Below the pieces are notes generated by a model. That model was not told the origin of the DNA, did no database searches, and worked only from the letters and a program-made list of their open reading frames with translations. Shown here one piece after another: positions 1 through 11,999 of a stretch of 64,000 bases of DNA; the first letter of the stretch is position 1, and every line of letters begins with the position of its first letter. Both the position numbers and the translations under genes were made by a program. The stretch spans positions 206,989 through 270,988 of the forward strand of contig NMRB01000676.1 of the NCBI GenBank assembly GCA_002633025.1, in the 5' to 3' direction. Source of the stretch: Notospermus geniculatus. Taxonomy: Eukaryota > Nemertea > Pilidiophora > Heteronemertea > Lineidae.

Positions 1-53
1 CCGAGTGCGTTCCCGGATGACGTCGTAGTAACGCGGCAACAGAGGCGCGGGAC
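1..53 (+). CDS. possible upstream coding exon of COQ3 (partial)
   Basis: The first 53 bases are open in frame 1 (17 codons plus 2 bases) and end at a good splice donor, GAC|GTAAGT. The leftover phase (two bases) is exactly what the first certain COQ3 exon at 2184 needs, because that exon begins with the third base of a codon. The COQ3 N-terminus is a poorly conserved mitochondrial targeting region, so the residues cannot confirm the assignment. A 53-base open frame also arises easily by chance. It could equally be untranslated or unrelated. Confidence 0.3.
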
Positions 54-432
54 GTAAGTGTTGCAACCCAACTTTGCCCATTTTGCAAGGCAAAGTCGAT
101 CGAAGTGAAACACGACTGATTCCTTTCACAAACATGACAAATGCAGGATTTTGTAACTCCGGGTTGATGTCAGTTTTAATTTATTTTGGATTATTGAGTA
201 ATCACCGACCAGCACTTCTGCTTTCTCCGGGGTAGGCCTAGTTCGCCATGTTGGACGTCCATCTTGTTCAACCTCGCCCATGCTCGGGTTCAACCTCGCC
301 CATGCAAAAAACAAAATGCCGGAAACTGTTTTGATGGTATACGAAGAAGTAGTCCTCCCTTGTCCCATGTATATATACGCGCGTTGCCATTAGGCGCTTC
401 GCGCGACGGCCTTCGGCCGTCGCGCTGCGCGC

Positions 433-1094
433 TATAAAGTACGGGAAGTGTTGCCACTCAACACAGCTGATGAAAAAATACAACAATCACATCAGACATC
501 ACTCGCTTCAGACGCCCTAACAGCCAAAATATCCAATATTCCGCCATGAAACTTTGCACAACGAACCTTGAGAACCGTATTCACTGTTACGATATCCAAT
601 TTTCCAAGGGTTTAAACGATTGCTTCCACTCGATTTCGAGGACTTTAATCGGCGAATTTTCCCAAACTTCATAAATTCCGCCATCCGTAGTCTGACAAAA
701 CAATGTCGCCAATGCGCATGCCCACAACCCCGGCACTGCAGCCAAACCACGTGCGTTTGTTTATATTTATCGGAGTAACCAATCAAATTGCGTTGCAGCT
801 GGTCGTCGGGCATGCGCATTGGCGACATTGTTTTGTCAGACTACGGATGGCGGAATTTATGAAGTTTGGGAAAATTCGCCGATTAAAGTCCTCGAAATCG
901 AGTGGAAGCAATCATTTAAACCCTTGGAAAATTGGATATCGTAACAGTGAATACGGTTCTCAAGGTTCGTTGTGCAAAGTTTCATGGCGGAATATTGGAT
1001 ATTTTGGCTGTTAGGGCGTCTGAAGCGAGTGATGTCTGATTGTTGTATTTTTTCATCAGCTGTGTTGAGTGGCAACACTTCCCCGTACTTTATA
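433..1094. mobile_element. foldback element with about 290-bp arms
   Basis: The left arm (433 to about 721) is repeated in reverse complement at about 809 to 1094, around a loop of less than 90 bp. The outer ends both read TATAAAGTACGG and the inner ends both read around GCGCATTGGCGAC. The two arms produce near-identical 103-codon ORFs on opposite strands, which are by-products of the symmetry rather than genes. The arms differ by only a few bases, so the element is young or conversion-maintained. No transposase is present. Superfamily unknown. Confidence 0.85.
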
Positions 1095-1230
1095 CTTATA
1101 CAATGTATGTTGTTTAGGCCGAAGGCCTAACTGTTACTCTGTCTGCCTGGACCCGATAAGAAAACCTATCTCACCCAGAATCACAAGCCACTGTGGACTA
1201 ACGCTGCCATGCCTGCGGAACAACAACCAA

Positions 1231-1350
1231 CTGCATTAATCCCTCACATTGTCACACTTAAGGCAGCCTGTAGGCAGCCTGTTTACTCAACGGAATAAGC
1301 ATACTGTGGTGGGTATCCTTCCGCAGTAGTGTGAGGGATAATTAATGCAG
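1231..1350. repeat. short inverted repeat (MITE-like)
   Basis: CTGCATTAATCCCTCACA at 1231 is matched in reverse complement at about 1330-1350, apart from a few extra bases. The spacer is about 80 bp and contains GGCAGCCTG direct repeats. It is non-coding and small, consistent with a degraded MITE. Confidence 0.5.
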
Positions 1351-2183
1351 GTGCGCCAACCCTGCTGTTCAAAGCTGAATAAATGCCTGAGTTTTTTTAT
1401 TGATTGAGTGGTCTTTAGCATGTTTAATAGGCCTACTGTTGTGGTGTTTTCATTTTTTGGCATTTTTGCATTCATTCATATTTTGACATGTTTGACAAGC
1501 GAACAAAACACACGTGTTTCATGTTTACAACATGTGAAGCTAGCTGCGACCTTGATGATTAGGCCTGCCTATCCCCCTACCCCCACCACCCGAACACTGT
1601 TCCTAGCCCTAACAACACTTAGGCCTAGGCCTAACACTGTTCCTGACCGTAACAACAAAATAAACAATAGCCCTAGCCTAACCTATCAACCCTGGTGGTG
1701 GGCACTGGGGGATTTAGGCCTCCTTCCTTATGCAGTTGTTCCTCATTTTTGTTCCCCATTCAAGTGTTTCCACAGAAAAGACAGCTAGGCCTAGAATAGA
1801 ATCAAGGCTAGAGAGACCATTCGCCTATAGGCCTATTAACCATGGATGAATAATCACAATGTTGTGTTGTGTTGTGTTAGGCAAGGCAAGGCAGGCAGGC
1901 AGCCCTATCTTGGCGCGGCTTAGCCCTGGGGCCCCTGGCCTGGCCTACTTAGTTTTAGCCTAGGTAGGCCCTACCTGTGTATGTTTGAGATGCTAAGACT
2001 GCCTGAGAGAGCCAGTCAGTGCAGAACTGGACTGTGAGCTTTCCTTGGCCGGCGGCATGCACCAATCCATGCCTGTCTACTGTGTCATGGTGTGTCACTG
2101 TGTGTGCAGATAGTTTTTATCTAATTTACAAGGCCTAATACAACATCTCTGGTACCGGTACATTCACGTTTTATTTCATCCAG

Positions 2184-3830
2184 GTTCAACCATGACAGTG
2201 CACCACCAAGGGTACCACCTGTACGTCCTCAAGTACATCACACAGTTGATGAAGATGAGATCAAAAAGTTCAATCAAATGGCTGGCTCAATGTGGAAGGA
2301 AGATGGTGAATTCAAGGCCCTGCATGCTATGAATGAACTCAGGGTACCACTTGTTAGAGATGCATTGGTATCACCAGAGAATCGCAGGACAAACCCAAGG
2401 CCTCTTGAGGGGAAGGTCATATTGGATGCTGGTTGCGGTGGAGGCATCTTAGCTGAGGTACCTTGAAGGCAATATTGGGGAGTCCACTGGACTCTAATTG
2501 TGACCAATCAAAAGTTAACCAGAAAATAAAGTGATAGTTTTCTTTTGCCAGGTCGCTTTCTATGGGCAGTAACTAAGGGCAGTCATTTGAATTGTTGGTC
2601 TCTGCATTTGTGTAAATTGTGAGGAAACCAAAACCTGTGAGTTGCCCACATTGAGCCAACTCGCTTATAAGAAAATTTTCATGTAGAGTGCCTTTCCTCG
2701 ACCTGGTGAGAACAGAGCAGTAAAGTAGGCCTAGTTGGTTGAAGATACGTAAAGAGAATAGAACATGAGAGATTATTTCATTCACGTGATGTAAGAATTA
2801 TCCTGTTTATTTCAGCCTCTAGCCAGGTTGGGAGCATTCATAGTAGCAATAGATGCATCAGAAAATAACATTCAGATTGCTCAAAGTCATATGATGCAAG
2901 ACCCATTACTTCACAGACAGATCAAGTATATTCACTGTGATATAGAAGACTTAGTTGGAACAGAAGAAGGGAAATTTGATGGGGTTGTGTCATCAGAAGT
3001 GCTGGAACATGTCCGTGATATTAACTCCTTTGTTGATTCCTGCTGCCGATTGGTAAAGGTAGGTGAATGAGGGACTTTATTGTTGACAGATGGCAACACT
3101 ACACTAGTGGTCCTGAACTATTCCTTTCAACATGTTCAAAGAGAAATTGACCTGGGAACGTGACCTGGGTAGTTTTCAATAGATCGGTATGGCAGCAACA
3201 CCTTATCCATAGTCATAAGTTTCCCATAGCCTGTATCATTCTTTTGGTGGTCAGAGTGCCATTGACTATTGCACTATTCATCATGGCATGGGTTCTTGAA
3301 ATGTTACTTTCAACGGCTGTACTAGACCTTTTCATCATACTGCCTGCATTTATTGCCTTTTTCAGCCTGGTGGTTCCTTATTCTTCACAACAATCAATAA
3401 AACCCAGTTGTCATATTACCTGGGGGTCATAGCTGCTGAATATGTCTTTGGAATTGTACCACGTGGCACACATGACTGGGAAAAGTTTGTACCTCCTGAA
3501 GATTTGAAGTTCATGCTAAACAGAAGTAAGTACCTGTCATGCTTGTAGGCCTACATTTAGTCTGGATATGTGATACAATAACAAACTTGCCAATACCATG
3601 CGTGACAGTACATACATTTAAAACTTTGCTCTGACCTACAATTTGTGAATTATTCTTGTTTTTCAGATAACTTCACCACAAAATTGATCCATGGCATGTT
3701 TTACAATGTATTGACTGGGCGGTGGATGTGGTTACAAGATACAAGCCTTTCATACGCTGTACATGCAGTCAAAGAGGATGACAGTGGCTCTTCTTCGTCA
3801 GGGAGTTCATCAAATGGGGAGAATCCATGA
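2184..3830 (+). CDS. COQ3: COQ3, ubiquinone biosynthesis O-methyltransferase (4 exons, 5' partial)
   Basis: SAM-dependent O-methyltransferase of coenzyme Q synthesis, which methylates polyprenyl-dihydroxybenzoate and demethyl-ubiquinol at the matrix face of the inner mitochondrial membrane. Exons: 2184-2457, 2816-3058, 3366-3525, 3667-3830 (TGA). All junctions are GT-AG and phases agree (2/0, 0/0, 0/1, 1/stop). The protein shows the COQ3/UbiG order: an N-terminal helix ending KFNQMAGSMW; LHAMNELRVPLVRD; SAM motif I ILDAGCGGG; acidic post-I VAIDAS; motif II FDGVVSSEVLEHV; motif III PGGSLFFTT; then GTHDWEKFVPPEDL and the C-terminal LSYAVHAVK. A low-complexity Ser/Gly tail follows. About 279 residues are covered; human COQ3 is roughly 369, so the targeting peptide and first part lie upstream. 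The methyltransferase family is certain and the COQ3 assignment is strong from C-terminal similarity. Confidence 0.93.
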
Positions 3831-6284
3831 AATTTCAGTCCCTTCTTTCAGTTGGAATCCAGCAATTTCTGGAGAAGCCCATCCCGTCTTTCGGTCATGG
3901 CTTCCCAGCTTCGGTCCAAAATAGAAAAAGCTGTGGAGTCTGATCACAACTGTGGCACTGTTCAGCCAGCTTCTTTTTAAGCAATCTCCCCCAAATCCTA
4001 CGGGATTTTTGAGCTACTGCTTCTGTGCTTGCTGGTACATACATGTGCGTGTACTTTATATAACTCTACTCACTTGTGCATTGAGTGTTGAGTGAAGCAA
4101 GCAGGGCGAGTGAAGAATGAAGCAAATGTTGGATATGTATAACTTGGCTGAGTATACATGTATTTGAACCAAGTATGTAGGCCTGTTTCAACCAAGGCTT
4201 TTAAATTGGAAACATGCTTTCATCAATGTCGACAATTATGTGCAGATAAAATGAGTTTATTTATTAGATAATCCATATTTCAACAAAGTGTTCTCGTTCT
4301 TAAAATTCAGTTTCAGAAATATATCTGTGATACACCAGTACATCGGATTGTTTGTGTAACTTGAACAATCTTTTTGTTCCATTATTTGACAGGTAAGTTG
4401 TCAGGAATGTACATGTGTCCACATAGGCATACTGATGTGGACAATGCAGAGTGTTGAGAAAGGCGAACCATAAGGTTCTTGCCCGGGTTCTTGAAAAGGT
4501 AGCACCAGTATAGGCTGTGCATGTTGAAATCCTACTTTATTTCACCATTCGCTTCCCCATGTCATTACAGGTGTGGTGACGGAGGGGAGCGAGCAAGCAC
4601 AAATTCGAACTAATTGTTTTGTTCTCGGATGTTGGGGAATGATATCGCTAAATTCCCATTTCGCCGGTACAAATCTAGTATTCCACATTTGCACAATGAG
4701 TGGTGTCCTTTCTGCTGTATATGGAGTTCGTATTCCATTTTGAATATTGGCGTCTTTATGCCGTAATATACAAAGTCTCTCGCATATCCACGGGTTGGTC
4801 CTTTATAGAATGGGCTCAGCAGATGATAGTTTTAGGCCGGGAATTTTTCAGCTGGAGTCCGTTTTATGATGCACTGATATCGATTTGTCATGATTCTCTT
4901 TTTTCTCTGACTTTTTCATGTGGACCACTGATGCTTGCATGGTGTAGATCTGGAGAGAGAAAAATTGAACAGAATGTGAATGATCATGCGCATTTGCCAC
5001 CTTGACCCTCCCTTAGTCTGCCTCTGTGCTTGTTGTTCAGGTTGAAATGACCGTCATAAAGCAGTTGTAAATTTTACAAATCTGTCCAGGACCCATGTTC
5101 CCGAAGCCATCGTTAGGTTAACTGGCCATCGTTAAAACTGGGAAAATAATGCATAGCGTAACGATATCGTTAACCTTGCGATGGCTTCGGGAACATGGGC
5201 CCGGCAGGGTGGTTGAATATCAACCACCTTTCCTTGAGTGATTTCATAAGGCCGTCACTGAAAGAAAACATCGCTCTGAACTCAACTTTTTTAGTCCAGA
5301 GCGTTTGTCTTTCTTTCGGCTTTTGAAACGATACTGCGTTCTTTGCATATATTGTTTATCAACACTCAAAGCATGACTGAGTGATATCAGAAGAACTCTC
5401 CATCTTTTCATAAAAAAACGTCGTATGCACCTCTCCAGCTAGGAGAGGAGCGTATGAAGAGGCGTTTTATTTTAGGGCGTGGTTCCTCCTTATATATTTG
5501 ATTTGAATGACTGAAACTTACCGAGTGGTCATTTGTATTCCTCAAGTGTGTTGAAATAACTTAACAATGTCGGCCTACTAATTGTCTTTTTTTCAAAGTT
5601 GGATGTTTTAGGTACTCCAGGATGAATTCTGATAAAAGTCGCTAACTGATGGTTAATCCTTCGAATAGATACTAGTGTGTAGAATTTACACTTCCATTTA
5701 CACTTCCATTGCCTTTTTGTAATGTCTTCCTTGCACTGGTTATGGTGACAACAACAAAATAGGCCGACGTCACATAGAAAATAGATCACACTGTGATGCT
5801 TCTCTGTTTGATATATCATCTGAAAGCGCCGTGCCCCGATTACCTCAGACTTTGAGTGCACAGAACTTGTTAACTCTCACTTCGTACTTGATGTTCTGTT
5901 GATTTGCACCGACTGTACTGAAAGAACCCAGATGGTCCTCAATGACCCCCTGTTTGTACTTCTCGACCCAATTGTAATGGTGTCGGAACAGTGGGAAGCA
6001 GTCGTGAAATGGGAAAAGCAGCTTTCAATATGGATTGCTCCAATTGTTTTGTTCCATATATCGAAAGTGGGATTGTCTGGCGGTTCGCTGACCTGATAAT
6101 GGTCGGGGTTATTTGTGGACAAAGTCGCGACATATCAATTTAGATCATGTTGCGTCAAAGTACATTCACATAATAATGTATTTACAGTTTCCCATAAAAA
6201 TATTTCAGTTCTTTTCAGTCCACTGTGGCAGTTTTGTTTTCAGTTTTTTCTCGTAGAAATTTCATACTGTCTTTAGTTGAGAAG
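3831..6284. other. COQ3 3' flank and intergenic DNA
   Basis: The 3' UTR of COQ3 should start here, but I see no clear AATAAA close by. The remainder has no exon with convincing splice sites or protein character; the ORFs near 4700, 5530 and 5880-6130 look like chance. One palindromic element occurs at 5092-5199. Confidence 0.5.
5092..5199. repeat. palindromic MITE-like hairpin
   Basis: A 21-bp perfect terminal inverted repeat (CCCATGTTCCCGAAGCCATCG at 5092-5112, its reverse complement at 5179-5199) encloses a further weaker inverted repeat (CGTTAGGTTAAC against CGTTAACC). Total 108 bp, non-coding. Hairpins of this size are typical of MITEs. Confidence 0.7.
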
Positions 6285-7376
6285 GGCTTATGATACTTAA
6301 CGAAATAACGAAATGACAACGAAATAACGAAATGTACGTATTGACCTAGGGAGATATCATTTCACTTGAGCCCAGCATGAGTGTATTACTTTGCTAACAG
6401 GCGAAATCAGCGAGTGTGCTGTGACACATGTCAGTTGTCAAACTAAATTAGGCCTACCTAGCAGGAAGACAAACAATCCATAGAACCATAATCTTTGTAG
6501 GTCAGCCGCCTCAGCCTCCATAGCACAATTGTTCCATCCTAGGAGGTGACGTATTTTAGCAGACGATAAATTCGTCAGTGTCTTGTCTGCCATGTCTTCT
6601 GTTTTCCTTTGAATTTCATCATGTATAAGGCCTCTTTGGTATATTTATATGATTGCATTTATATTAAAGGGCGATATTATAATTTTGAGAATGAAATTAA
6701 TGGATGATAAGTTGGTGAGCTCAGGTTCGTTCAGAAAGTACGGTAATGAGAATATCACTAAAAATATTGAAATCCTGAGGTTCTGTAACCAAAAATACTT
6801 TGTCAAAAATCTTATGGAATTTTCTTAGATCTATGGTGAAATAAGTGCTTGCACTTTTTGCATGAGTGTACATATTGCCTACATGCCCCCCCCCCGCCAT
6901 TGACTCACACAAAATGGCCCGCAGTTTCCTCTATTGCATAGTGAACACTGCCTGCCTGGTTACATGTTTTAGGCCTATCATAAACATCTGTTTGTACTCC
7001 TGACCAGTCAGTGTAATTAATCTAGCAAGTTGACAGCTACTTGTGATAGTGAGATATGGCATATGTAAACCGACAACAACGGTGTCTGAAGTTCCTCGTA
7101 CCTCGAAGTTTAGGTGACAGCAGTCATAAGTGGATCCGTTTTATGACAAAGGTCACCCAATGACCCTTGAAAGAAGAGGAGTTTATATACCCTATGAAAT
7201 GAATGCTCCCGACAAGGTGAATATCAGAGGAAAATGCAACCTTGTCCCGTCAGTACAGAAAAACAATATGTAGGTCAATGGCATACATCGTGTGACGTGG
7301 CCTAATTCGGGACGAGATTGGCATTTCGTCATTTCGTTATTTCTTTATTTCGTCATTTCGTTAAGTATAATAAGCC
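6285..7376. mobile_element. 1092-bp non-autonomous TIR element with 9-bp target duplication
   Basis: The element begins GGCTTATGATACTTAACG and ends with the matching inverse CGTTAAGTATAATAAGCC. Both ends continue inward as clusters of AACGAAATAACGAAATGAC-like subterminal repeats. It is flanked by identical 9-bp copies of GTTGAGAAG at 6276-6284 and 7377-7385. No transposase ORF is seen. A 9-bp duplication is typical of Mutator-like elements among DNA transposons, but the superfamily is inferred only from that length. Confidence 0.8.
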
Positions 7377-7734
7377 GTTGAGAAGGGCCACTTTTAGGGG
7401 CAGGGAGGCCCATGGTCCATGATTTCGGCATAAAGCAGTTTTAGGCTGCGATTGGAATTGGATGTGATTTTTCGGGCTACCGCTGCCTATCCTCATGCGA
7501 TCGGGATGACCGCGGTTCTTTATGCCACCAAGTAGGTTATTCTCTTGAGACTCCGGTTTCCTCCTTGTCTGCGTTAAATTGCAGGAATATTATCTAAGAG
7601 CTTGTGATGCCATTGGCGCAATCTCCTGGTTCAGCTGTATACGACATTTCCATGTTTTCAGCTCACCTCAGGTGAGTTTTATACCATCCCGGCCCGCGTT
7701 GTCCGTCTTCGTTAACAAGGGCACATTTTGGCAC

Positions 7735-7859
7735 ATTGGCTGATATTCATAAAAGGTAGCAAATGCTTTTACTTCAGGTTTTGCAGTACATTTACATTGG
7801 ACCTCACTGTGGAAATCGTAAGTAAAAGCATTTGCTAACTTTTATGAATACCAGCCAAT
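7735..7859. repeat. palindromic MITE-like hairpin
   Basis: ATTGGCTGATATTCATAAAA at 7735 runs on through AGCAAATGCTTTTACTT. Its near-perfect reverse complement occupies about 7820-7859. The loop is about 45 bp. It abuts the orphan ORF that ends at 7842 on the minus strand, so the last codons of that ORF lie inside this element. Confidence 0.75.
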
Positions 7860-8111
7860 GGCTATAATTCCTAACTTGACTTCACACACAAGTACCTCAA
7901 GGTCATCAGTATTCAGAGGCCATTTTTTGCGGAAAACTAAATCGTCCGTTATGCCACCAATGGGCATTTTGTCCTTTCTGGTACCATGCCTGAAAGGTAG
8001 GGACTCTTCGGTGATGTCTTCCTGGTTCCAAATTTCGGCCCGACCGGACATCCAATGGTTACCAGGGACGTGACCTAAAAAATTTATAACGGAAGGCCCA
8101 CACCGATAATT
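7842..8111 (-). other. orphan exon-like ORF, unrecognised
   Basis: On the minus strand an open frame of about 89 codons has protein-like composition: HWMSGRAEIWNQEDITEE, then FRHGTRKDKMPIGGITDD, then DDLEVLVCEVKLG. It runs into the hairpin at 7735-7859 before its stop. A possible splice acceptor (TTTTTTAG) would start an exon at 8074, and GAG|GTACTT could be a donor within it. I recognise no family. It could be a real internal exon of an unseen minus-strand gene, a decayed fragment cut by the MITE, or chance. Confidence 0.22.
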
Positions 8112-10745
8112 TCATCTTCTCAGGATTTCCCGAACATTCAGCCAATTTTATTGCCCACATGCATATTTCCATCAGTCCCAGGTGAGCACATGGTCGGCCG
8201 CAGACTATTTCATTTGATACGGAAACAGGTCGTCTATCGCTCGCATCATCAGCCGAGTGTAGGCTGCTTTTGGGGCTGACGGGGTGGGAGTTAGTATGGC
8301 GAAGAGAGGCCGCGACAGCTGCACCACCCGTGTACCACTTCCACACCTCCGCGCCGTTGATTAAATAAATTCATCCCATACATAATAGATTTGGATACTG
8401 TCATGACTGTGACTTCTCACCGCCACTTATACCACTTATGAGTACCTGGATGAGTTGAAATGGATGCTAAAAGATGTCAAGTGTTTTGCTTCTAGAATTT
8501 ATTTTGAATGTCGTTATATATTGATTTAAATAATCTCCTTGTACTAAACTACCATGTATTTTGTACTAAAAGGATATTTCGTTCATCATGAATAGATGGC
8601 AGTAGCAGCAAGAGCAGGGATATGCCAGTGGGCCTGCCAATGCCCAGAACTAAAACAAGTATTGTTTTCCCACTGACTGGGCGGTAAAATACTGTATCTC
8701 AGTCCAATGATTTTTATTTCCTCGGAGAAAACTTTAATTCTGCGGAGAAAACTTTAATTCCGCGGAGAACGAATAATTTCGCGGAGAAAAGTATTCCGAG
8801 AAGAAACATTTTACTCCGCGGTGGAAAGTGATGAAAGAAATATAAAGTAAGAAAACATGAAACATAATGTAAATCGCCTGTTGTGTGCTGTTTGTTTTTT
8901 TTACAAAGTTTGGCCCTGGGCGAGGCCTATTCTGTGTGATAAATCAAGTCTGTTTCTCGTATACGCTTTTACTTTCAGACCACTATATCTTGGTTACAAA
9001 ACTTGCTCCACTTTATTTTCAAGTCCGCCCACAATCGGTTTAGCCTCGCCCTCCTCGGGCAATCGTCTTACCATGCCTGCCAACAACCCTGAACCCTTGG
9101 TATTCATCTTATAACCTTGGATGGGCTTGTCGCATGAAAGTAAAACGATCGGTTTCTAAGGTGTCTGTAATGCCATATGTCATTGTTGTCATGGAAACTA
9201 TTCCGTAATGAGAAGCCATGATGGGCTAATCACAGGAAACAACCCCCGAGTAATCAACAAGCCATGTAACTTACGGTGGCATTAAAACATAAAAATCTTG
9301 TAGTGGTTTGTTAACCATGTTAACCCAACACTTCAAGGGCTACTCGTCATGAATTTCATTGCTGCTGCTCCCGAGGAGAGTCCGCACGCCGTCTTCTTCA
9401 GGCGCTCCTCCCCTACTATCGTCTTTGTCATAAGAACTGATGACGCGTCGACTTCAACCTAGTATCCTGAGTAACCGGCGTGTGGTTGTCGCAAGGGTGA
9501 TATTCTTCTGATGAAGGTACATGTAGTTGATCTTTCTCACCAATGCGACAAGCAATCCTTTGCCAGTGCCCGCACATAATGCAAGATGAGAGCTAGGTTG
9601 CAGACCTTCCAGAATGGCTTCCGCACACCCCTGTCATGCCTGATCCCTAGGCGAAGACGGAAGAGGTGAAACGACCTATCGCTAATGTGCTGTTATTTTC
9701 CCTGAGGCATACCCTCTTCAGCAGTCATCAACGTTTTTCTGCCTGTCTTCGGGCACAGACTTCTAATCAGCCGCGCGAAGCCAGAGAATTGCTTACCGGT
9801 AAAAAAGATGATGTCGTTTGTTCTGAGAAAGGAATATGATATGTTAGTTTCGCAATGTGACAAGAAATAGGATAGGCTACCGGCATGTTCCTTCACTACT
9901 TAGGTCGATATCTTACAATACCAAAGTGCGGGAGGAGCAAGAAGTTTGCGTCCGGAGTCAACATGGTCCGGATCCATGCTTCTCGCTTGGTGTCGCTGAA
10001 GTTTCTGTGGACTGTTCACATCGCTTTGGTATTGAATACACGTACATGTATATGTGCATTATTGGCGATTAGCGTTGGCCACGAATCCACAGGGCCCTCA
10101 TCTGCAACTGACATTTCATAAAGGTATCTTTGGTAACATTCCTTGTTCTTGAACATGCTGCGGTTATAAAACGCCATCAAAGACTGCGGCCTCCGATGCT
10201 TTTGGTAGAATATAGCAATGTGTGGTCAGTGCTGTTTTCCCTCTTTTGCCCTGCTTTTTCAAATTCTAGCTAAACTCTTGGTGTACATGCATGCAACTGA
10301 GCAATCAATGGTTTTTCACCCCAGTCAACGTTTGTCAGCGTTATTTTTCATCAGCTGCGTCTCCGTCGATCACGTGATTAGATGTCTGCGGCGCTATCCT
10401 ACCGGTGAGTTCTGTAACCAATCCAAATCGATTGTTACCTGAAGATCAAATGGGCGTTAACTGAGTGTCTTCGGTTCCCCAGTCGTTGTTCTGTTTTAGG
10501 TTTATACTTTGACTAGCATAGCGCAAGTTAATGATTATACTAAACCCGGCATCAACCTAGCATCGAGAAGTGTTCATTTACTCTTCGATTCTCGCCCGTA
10601 ATCACGCGCATGTTTCGCTAACACCTGAACGTGGGAGCGCTGTCTCCATGACAACCATTGAATCTGGCACGTCACCGAGTAAAGGTCTTCGTTCCTTCGC
10701 CATATCGACTGTGGCAGGGAGGCAGTGCTCACTATAGAAGGAACG
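7860..10745. other. intergenic DNA upstream of the prohormone signal exon
   Basis: Apart from the orphan ORF (7842-8111) and a degenerate repeat cluster (8717-8830), I see no coding exon. The ORFs near 9885-10121 and 10218-10442 lack supporting splice signals or recognisable domains. The final few hundred bases should contain the prohormone promoter and 5' UTR, but I find no clear TATA box. Confidence 0.45.
8717..8830 (+). repeat. degenerate tandem repeat around GCGGAGAAA
   Basis: Units of the form GCGGAGAAAACTTTAATTC recur about five times with decay (CTCGGAGAAAACTTTAATT, CTGCGGAGAAAAC, CCGCGGAGAACG, CGCGGAGAAAAG, CCGCGGTGGAAAG). Non-coding. Confidence 0.6.
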
Positions 10746-10875
10746 ATGGTGTTCAGGGCACTATTAACGTTGACCCTGGTTCTCAGCCTCACGCAGGCCT
10801 TGCCGATAAAAAAGGCCAATGATCTCAGTCAGGAAATAGCTGATGTAGCCAACGAGAATATACAAAAACGATCAG
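10746..10875 (+). CDS. prohormone exon 1: signal peptide and short propeptide
   Basis: ATG at 10746 opens 43 codons plus one base, ending at donor TCAG|GTACGT. Residues 1-18 form a textbook signal peptide: an arginine at position 4, a hydrophobic core rich in L and T, and Q-A before the likely cleavage. A charged propeptide ending in the dibasic pair KR (41-42) follows. The phase-1 end matches the acceptor at 50041, whose first codon then reads V followed by another KR, so the joined segment is dense in cleavage sites. Joining to 50041 implies an intron of about 39 kb, and I see no better partner in between. The exon itself is well supported; the assignment to this gene is inferred from phase and character. 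Confidence 0.62.
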
Positions 10876-11999
10876 GTACGTACTCTTAGCCAATTTTTCA
10901 TGTTGGGTCTGAGTTTCGTTCTGTTATCACTGCACACATATGAAAGGGATTTGTATGTTTTACGTTTGTCCAACCCGAACGCAAAGTTTGACCATTCCCC
11001 CTCAAGTTGTAATGGCGTGGTTCGAAAGAAACCGAAATTTTTTCTGCTTCGTAGATGTGGAAACGGCTAGAAAAATTCAGACTTTGCTATTTGTTACGAA
11101 ATATCACAAGGGACCATGGCATGTAGCCTGAAGCGCCAAAATCGTAATGTTTGTCGGGTACCGGTACGTGTTTTTGTGACTGCATCAAAAGCAAGGGCAG
11201 AAATCTCATTAATTTTCGGCATCAATAGCAAGGGAAAAGGGACAAACTCCGACAAGGTGACCGATACATAAAACATTCTATTGGAATGCAACTCGCTGTC
11301 CGAGTCGTCGCATTTTAGAAAGTAGGCCAACTTTGAACCGGAGCGGAGAGGGCGAGTCCCTTAGTCAGAGACATTAACATGGCTTGGGGCCCATATGGCA
11401 ACCTTCCGTTTCCTCCCGATAAAAATATACTGGGAACGTTAACGTACCCCCTTGGTTCGTCCATAAAAGGAGACATTAGTTTGTAATGTGAAGTTGTCAA
11501 GGGAACGTTTTGTTTGCAGTGGGTGCCAACACCAAATATTTTGATGGCTCTTCCTGTTTGTGGAACGAACGTTGTTCAAACATGGCGACTCGTCCATGTT
11601 AGCCAAAGTCCCCTTGATTTGGTATGCTATAGTGGTCATTGATGTTGAAACGCGCGTATCGAATGGATTTAGACTATCAAAATATGTCGAGTGTATTTAT
11701 TTTAGACAATGAATGACAGGCATTGCTGATTGATAAATACCGATAGCTTTCCCATCATTTATCTTTGTATTTGTGAAAAGCTTTGTTCGCATCAAACTTC
11801 AACAGCAAAAAAAGAATACCGCAACCATAACCAATCCTTTGTGTACCACCACTGAAAAACGACTTAGTGTATAAAACCGATAATCCAATACAGAGCAAAG
11901 AACATCCGTAAGAATGTCTGCGTTGTGACATTACAAGACTACATATGACTACGTTTTTCCTCTTACTTACATAGGAAGTTGTCGTTTCGGTTGCCAGGC

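Larger units (their letters stand above)
54..2183 (+). other. putative COQ3 intron or upstream DNA, repeat-rich
   Basis: No convincing exon is visible here. The stretch holds a small GC-rich palindrome near 390-432, a 662-bp foldback element (433-1094) and a small inverted repeat (1231-1350). From 1550 to 2000 it is dense in AGGCCTA words and short direct repeats (GTTGT, GGCAAGGCA). If the bases at 1-53 are a COQ3 exon, this is the intron; otherwise it is upstream sequence ending in the acceptor before 2184. Confidence 0.5.

Noticed and set aside
517-1014. Paired ORFs of 103 codons on opposite strands with almost the same protein
   Set aside because: They are the two arms of one inverted repeat read symmetrically; there is no start context, domain or splice signal.
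9885-10121. Hydrophobic ORF as a possible secreted or membrane protein
   Set aside because: It has no donor in frame, no downstream partner and no homology I recognise.
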